The notes under the pieces: model-generated | What the model saw: the letters and a program-made list of their open reading frames with translations, nothing else | Told to the model about the DNA's origin: nothing | Database searches by the model: none | Shown here: piece by piece, positions 5,957 to 9,121 of the stretch | Layout: each line of letters starts with the position of its first letter | How positions within the stretch are numbered: the stretch's first letter is position 1 | Translations under genes and position numbers: made by a program | NCBI GenBank assembly: GCA_019894655.1 | Contig: JAGXNZ010000250.1 | Location: forward strand, 1 to 9,121 | Length of the DNA: 9,121 bases | Direction: 5' to 3' | Source of the DNA: Promethearchaeota archaeon | Lineage (GTDB): Archaea > Asgardarchaeota > Lokiarchaeia > Sigynarchaeales > SOKP01

Positions 5957-6700
5957 ATGAGTAATCCAAGCAATTTAGAGATAATTATTGATAATAGGGA
6001 AAGAAAGCTAATGGCATTATTAGAAGAAAAACATCCTAATATTAAATTTGAAGCAAAACAGCTTGATGTTGCTGATATTGTCATTACTGAAGATGTAGCG
6101 ATCGAAAGAAAAGAAGGTTTTGATTTTGTCTCTTCAATTATGGATAATCGCCTATTTGAACAATGTCTTCGCTTAAAAGAAACCTACCTTACAGCAATCC
6201 TCATCTTAGAAGGACTGAATGATAATGTATTCGAAAATACGGGAATGAAGATCGAATCCATATACGGAGCACTTGCTAAAATCGCTTATAAATCTGGAAT
6301 AGATGTAATTCCCACTCGAAATTTGAGCGATACAGCGATTGTAATTGAAAGAATTGCTTATCGAGAACAGATAAAAGATAATGCTACGATCCTTTCTCGC
6401 AAAGCTCCTAAAAGCATGAGCGTAGAGGAAAGGAGAACTTTTATTGTAGAGGGTTTTGTAGATATCGGACCTAAGAAAGCAAAATCCCTTATTGAGATTT
6501 ACGAGACGCCTTATCAGGTGTTTAAGGCTATAAAACACACGGAAGTTATTTATACGCGAACAGGGAATCCTAAAGGAATTCAAGGCCCTTTAAGCGATCT
6601 TTCTGGTTTTGGATGGAAATTTGTAGAAAAAAATAAGGAAATGCTCTTTGGAAAATTAAAGGAGAAAGGACCAATACAGAAAAAAATTGATGATGTTTAA
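5957..6700 (+). CDS. XPF/ERCC4-family structure-specific nuclease, short archaeal form
   Basis: Nuclease that cuts branched DNA such as 3' flaps, nicked forks and bubbles during repair and replication restart. The 247 residues hold only an ERCC4 nuclease domain and a helix-hairpin-helix region, with no Hef-type helicase. This is the short form known from Crenarchaeota and some other archaea. Catalytic landmarks are Asp12 (IIDNRERK), Asp40 (VADIVI), E50-R51-K52 and Asp56 of the GDXnERKX3D motif (Gly replaced by Ala39), and MDNRLFEQ (62-69). The C-terminal DNA-binding part has a first hairpin at EGFVDIGPKKAKSLIEIY (165-182) and a probable second one near LSGFGWKFVEK (215-225), separated by an insert of about 25 residues. 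The family works as dimers. The crenarchaeal enzyme needs PCNA, but no full PIP box is visible at the C-terminus here (QKKIDDV). Confidence 0.93.
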   Translation: MSNPSNLEIIIDNRERKLMALLEEKHPNIKFEAKQLDVADIVITEDVAIERKEGFDFVSSIMDNRLFEQCLRLKETYLTAILILEGLNDNVFENTGMKIESIYGALAKIAYKSGIDVIPTRNLSDTAIVIERIAYREQIKDNATILSRKAPKSMSVEERRTFIVEGFVDIGPKKAKSLIEIYETPYQVFKAIKHTEVIYTRTGNPKGIQGPLSDLSGFGWKFVEKNKEMLFGKLKEKGPIQKKIDDV

Positions 6701-6785
6701 TTTTTAACATGATTAATAAATTAGAAAAAGGTAAAATGTAGGGTTCTTTCTGTCAAGTATCAGAATTGTTGAAGTTTTTTTTAAA

Positions 6786-7547
6786 ATGATTATATACTTA
6801 TCTCTAATAGCAATCTTTTTCTCAAGCATGGTTTATGGAGTCATTGGATTTGGAGACGCTCTTATCTTAATCCCTATAATTACACCATTAATTGGAATTA
6901 AAAATGCGGTAATTCTCGTAAATTTATGGGGTATTTTAACCGCCTTATTAAATTTCATAAAACACTATAAATTATTGGACAAAGGCTATTTTATAAGATT
7001 CTTATCGTTAGGTATACCCGCAACTATCTTTGGAACATTCTTGTTAATTGAAATTAGGCTAGAATGGATTGAACTGATTCTTGGAATCTTTATTTTTGGT
7101 TATTCGACTCTAAAACTATACCAATATTTAAAAAAAACAGAGGATATTGAGATAAAGAACCAGAGAAATACTACCTCTCCCTTAATAATAGCCGGGGGTT
7201 TTAGCTATGGACTATTAACTGCATTGATAAGCGCAGCAGGACCACTTAACGTGGCGATGCTTGAAAAAACGGGTCATTACAGAGAAAATTTTATTGGAAA
7301 TTTCGCTGCTATCGGTTTTTCTCTTTCTATTGCAAGAACTCCGTTTTATTTCACAACAAATATTTTCCCTTATGATTTGCTTATACTATTTCTATTAGGA
7401 TTTCCAATTATCTTTCTTGGAACCAAATTTGGGCAACAAATTACTCCTAAAATTCCTTTAAAAACATTTCAAGTAATAGTTTTTTGTTTTCTGATAATAA
7501 TTGGTTTAAAATCAATTATAACATCTACTATTGGTTTGGTACTTTAA
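6786..7547 (+). CDS. TSUP/TauE-SafE family membrane transporter
   Basis: 253-residue integral membrane protein with about eight hydrophobic segments, at roughly 3-35 (two, with a break), 41-58, 70-90, 93-113, 132-155, 170-190, 196-216 and 226-250. It has the two-repeat layout of the TSUP family, which exports sulfite, sulfoacetate or other small anions. The first repeat opens with YGVIGFGDALILIP (17-30) and the second with GGFSYGLLTALISAAGP (137-153), the paired glycine-rich motifs typical of the family. A charged loop at 115-130 (KKTEDIEIKNQR) separates the halves. The substrate cannot be inferred; no sulfur-metabolism gene lies nearby. The gene starts 85 bases after the nuclease, just behind an 8-T run (6775-6782). 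It converges on the phosphohexomutase, with only 23 bases between stops. Confidence 0.9.
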   Translation: MIIYLSLIAIFFSSMVYGVIGFGDALILIPIITPLIGIKNAVILVNLWGILTALLNFIKHYKLLDKGYFIRFLSLGIPATIFGTFLLIEIRLEWIELILGIFIFGYSTLKLYQYLKKTEDIEIKNQRNTTSPLIIAGGFSYGLLTALISAAGPLNVAMLEKTGHYRENFIGNFAAIGFSLSIARTPFYFTTNIFPYDLLILFLLGFPIIFLGTKFGQQITPKIPLKTFQVIVFCFLIIIGLKSIITSTIGLVL

Positions 7548-7570
7548 ATCTTATATTGAATTTTCGAGTA

Positions 7571-9121
7571 TTATGAATAGTGTAGTTTTATGTAATCTTG
7601 TACTGTTTTTAATTCTTCTAGGTGAGTTTCGCGGTTTCCAAAAATGTAAAATCTTACTTCTGGACCTGTGCCACTTGGTCTAAAATAAAGCGTAGAATCG
7701 GTGCTTTTAAGTCGGTAGATATCTACATTATTTACATTGTCAGATAAAGCACTCACTTTATACTCTTTTTCATTAATTGTGATTGAATTCTCGTCATTTT
7801 TCAGAAAATTATTCATAATTTTAATCTTTTGCTCGTCTATAGCTGGTATAGTTCGATTTATCCCTTTAATTGACCAGTCAATTGATTTTGAAATTTCATG
7901 ACCTCTAGCAATAAGTTCTGTTATTAAGACTAAAGCTGGTACAGGATATTTATCTGCTATTATTGGAAACTTAGAATTGAATACGAAATGCCCCAAGTTG
8001 TCCTTTTTCGCGGGATTTAATACATTGAGAGTATGTCCTCCCGATTCTTCCCACATCACAATTAAAAAATTTTCATCTTCTTTCTTTTCTTTTTCTATAC
8101 GTTCAGTTAGTTCTTGCTTTAATGGCTCAGCCTTGTTAATTTTTATCAACTTTTTATTCTTGTCTTCAAAATAGAGGATTGCTTTATCAACTTTTGACTG
8201 TTCTACTTCCATCCCTAACAGAAAATACAGTATTATTCCTAAATGTTTATAACCTACACCAGTCAAAATATTTATAAAACTCGTCTCATCTCCTCTCAAA
8301 TCGCTTGGAATAGTCCTCACATTGATAATCTTTTTATAATAGTCATTAGCTAAAATATTATGCAAGGCAGAATAGATCTCATTTGGAATGTAAAAACAAT
8401 ATTTTCCATTCTGTCTTATATACAATGCAATCCTATCTCGATCTGCGTCTAAAAGTATCGCAATATTTGAAGCTTCTTTTTCCATAACGTGTTTCAATTT
8501 CTCCTCGCGAACTTCTTGTATAGGGTTAGGAGGATTAATTTCTTCGTTAATCAACACCACATCTGCTCCTAAGCGTTTAAATAAATCAACAATTCCTCTG
8601 GCTTTTCCTAGATATGGCCATATAACTATTTTTAAACCTATTAAACTTTTAAGCTCCAAAACATCATTTAATAGCCTTATAACGTAATCGTTATTAATCT
8701 GTTCAGCATCGATTTTCATAGGCATGTAAAAGGGATCGAGATTTAGTTCCTCAATGTTTAATGCAAGGTTAGAAATTTCTTTGAATAAATCTCCCGACAT
8801 AGGCATTGGATAATCGATGTAAAACTTTACACCATTCCAAGACAGTTCATTATGAGACGCAGTTAATACGATTACTAATTTAATATCCTCAATTAACCCA
8901 ACTGATGCGGCCCCATACGGAGAAGATAGCCTCGATTCTCCGGGAATGTCTTTCTGATGAAATACTTCGTAGCCATCGTAAGCAAATATTTGAGAACAAT
9001 ATTCTAATAGAATGTTTTTAGTTGGACGGTCATCTGTCACGATTAATACTTTGAGATTCTTACTATCCTTTATTTCTTTGAATTTTTGACTTATAGCTTT
9101 AAAAACGCGAAGAAATAAGAA
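7571..9121 (-). CDS. Phosphohexomutase (phosphoglucomutase/phosphomannomutase family), 5' end beyond the window
   Basis: Interconverts hexose 1- and 6-phosphates (or hexosamine phosphates), feeding sugar-nucleotide synthesis. The frame stays open to the right edge, so the N-terminus lies beyond the window. 516 codons are visible. A GTG at 9040 is not the start: the 27 codons before it read as a natural helix and strand (NLKVLIVTDDRPTK, like the family's VVVGRDTRPS). The phosphoserine loop TASHNELSWNG is present (Ser codon 8855-8857). The metal loop DADRDR (8432-8449) keeps D-x-D-x-D-R, although DGDGDR is usual. The sugar loop is EESGGH (8033-8050) and the phosphate loop is RPSGTGPEVR (7652-7681), with Gly in place of the usual Glu after GT. 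A long Lys/Glu-rich segment (about 8075-8170) is larger than in compact bacterial enzymes. Substrate preference is not determinable. Convergent with the transporter gene. Confidence 0.92.
   Translation of the reverse strand, partial: FLFLRVFKAISQKFKEIKDSKNLKVLIVTDDRPTKNILLEYCSQIFAYDGYEVFHQKDIPGESRLSSPYGAASVGLIEDIKLVIVLTASHNELSWNGVKFYIDYPMPMSGDLFKEISNLALNIEELNLDPFYMPMKIDAEQINNDYVIRLLNDVLELKSLIGLKIVIWPYLGKARGIVDLFKRLGADVVLINEEINPPNPIQEVREEKLKHVMEKEASNIAILLDADRDRIALYIRQNGKYCFYIPNEIYSALHNILANDYYKKIINVRTIPSDLRGDETSFINILTGVGYKHLGIILYFLLGMEVEQSKVDKAILYFEDKNKKLIKINKAEPLKQELTERIEKEKKEDENFLIVMWEESGGHTLNVLNPAKKDNLGHFVFNSKFPIIADKYPVPALVLITELIARGHEISKSIDWSIKGINRTIPAIDEQKIKIMNNFLKNDENSITINEKEYKVSALSDNVNNVDIYRLKSTDSTLYFRPSGTGPEVRFYIFGNRETHLEELKTVQDYIKLHYS

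Noticed and set aside
6701..6785. Possible small gene or RNA between the nuclease and the transporter
   Set aside because: Only a 10-codon ORF and an 8-T run are present. There is no stable hairpin or conserved-looking structure.
8958..9040. GTG at 9040 as the start of the phosphohexomutase
   Set aside because: The frame remains open to the window edge, and the 27 upstream codons encode a typical helix and first strand of domain I. The true start is outside.

Overview
The window looks like chromosomal DNA from an AT-rich archaeon. The archaeal signs are a short XPF/ERCC4 nuclease with no helicase, a DhnA-family aldolase that closely resembles the methanogen ADH synthase, AT-rich TATA-like boxes placed for short-leader or leaderless transcripts, and an AGGTG Shine-Dalgarno site. 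The lineage cannot be fixed from the sequence alone; an Asgard or TACK archaeon is a guess. I see no rRNA, tRNA, CRISPR array, insertion sequence or phage gene.

Left part (228-2408, all minus strand): three adjacent paralogous low-molecular-weight protein phosphatases (LMW-PTP), read 2408 to 905, followed by a divergent macro-domain protein (770 to 228). The phosphatase genes are 10 and 24 bases apart and almost certainly form one operon. The macro gene is 134 bases further on, has TATA-like boxes of its own, and may be transcribed separately. All three phosphatases keep the C-x5-R loop, the SAG motif and the DP(Y/F) acid loop. All three also carry Thr at the P-loop position that in bacterial YwlE favours phosphoarginine over phosphotyrosine. 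This cluster, phosphate removal next to an ADP-ribose-type binding fold, is the most interesting part of the window.

Middle part (2684-5833, plus strand): nadB (L-aspartate oxidase, TTG start), an ADH synthase/class I aldolase-like gene, a 46-codon single-span membrane protein, and a DUF457/YdjM-type membrane hydrolase. The hydrolase's conserved N-terminus reads upstream of its first ATG and has no ATG, GTG or TTG start. Either it starts at a rare codon (ATT at 5318, behind a GAGGGG Shine-Dalgarno-like site) or the sequence contains a frameshift.

Right part (5957-9121): the XPF-like nuclease and a TauE/SafE (TSUP) membrane transporter on the plus strand, then a convergent phosphohexomutase on the minus strand that runs off the right edge. 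These look like unrelated housekeeping or accessory genes rather than one pathway. No intergenic stretch exceeds 300 bases. The longest are the 275-base divergent region 2409-2683 (promoters only) and the left flank 1-227 (one nested inverted repeat).
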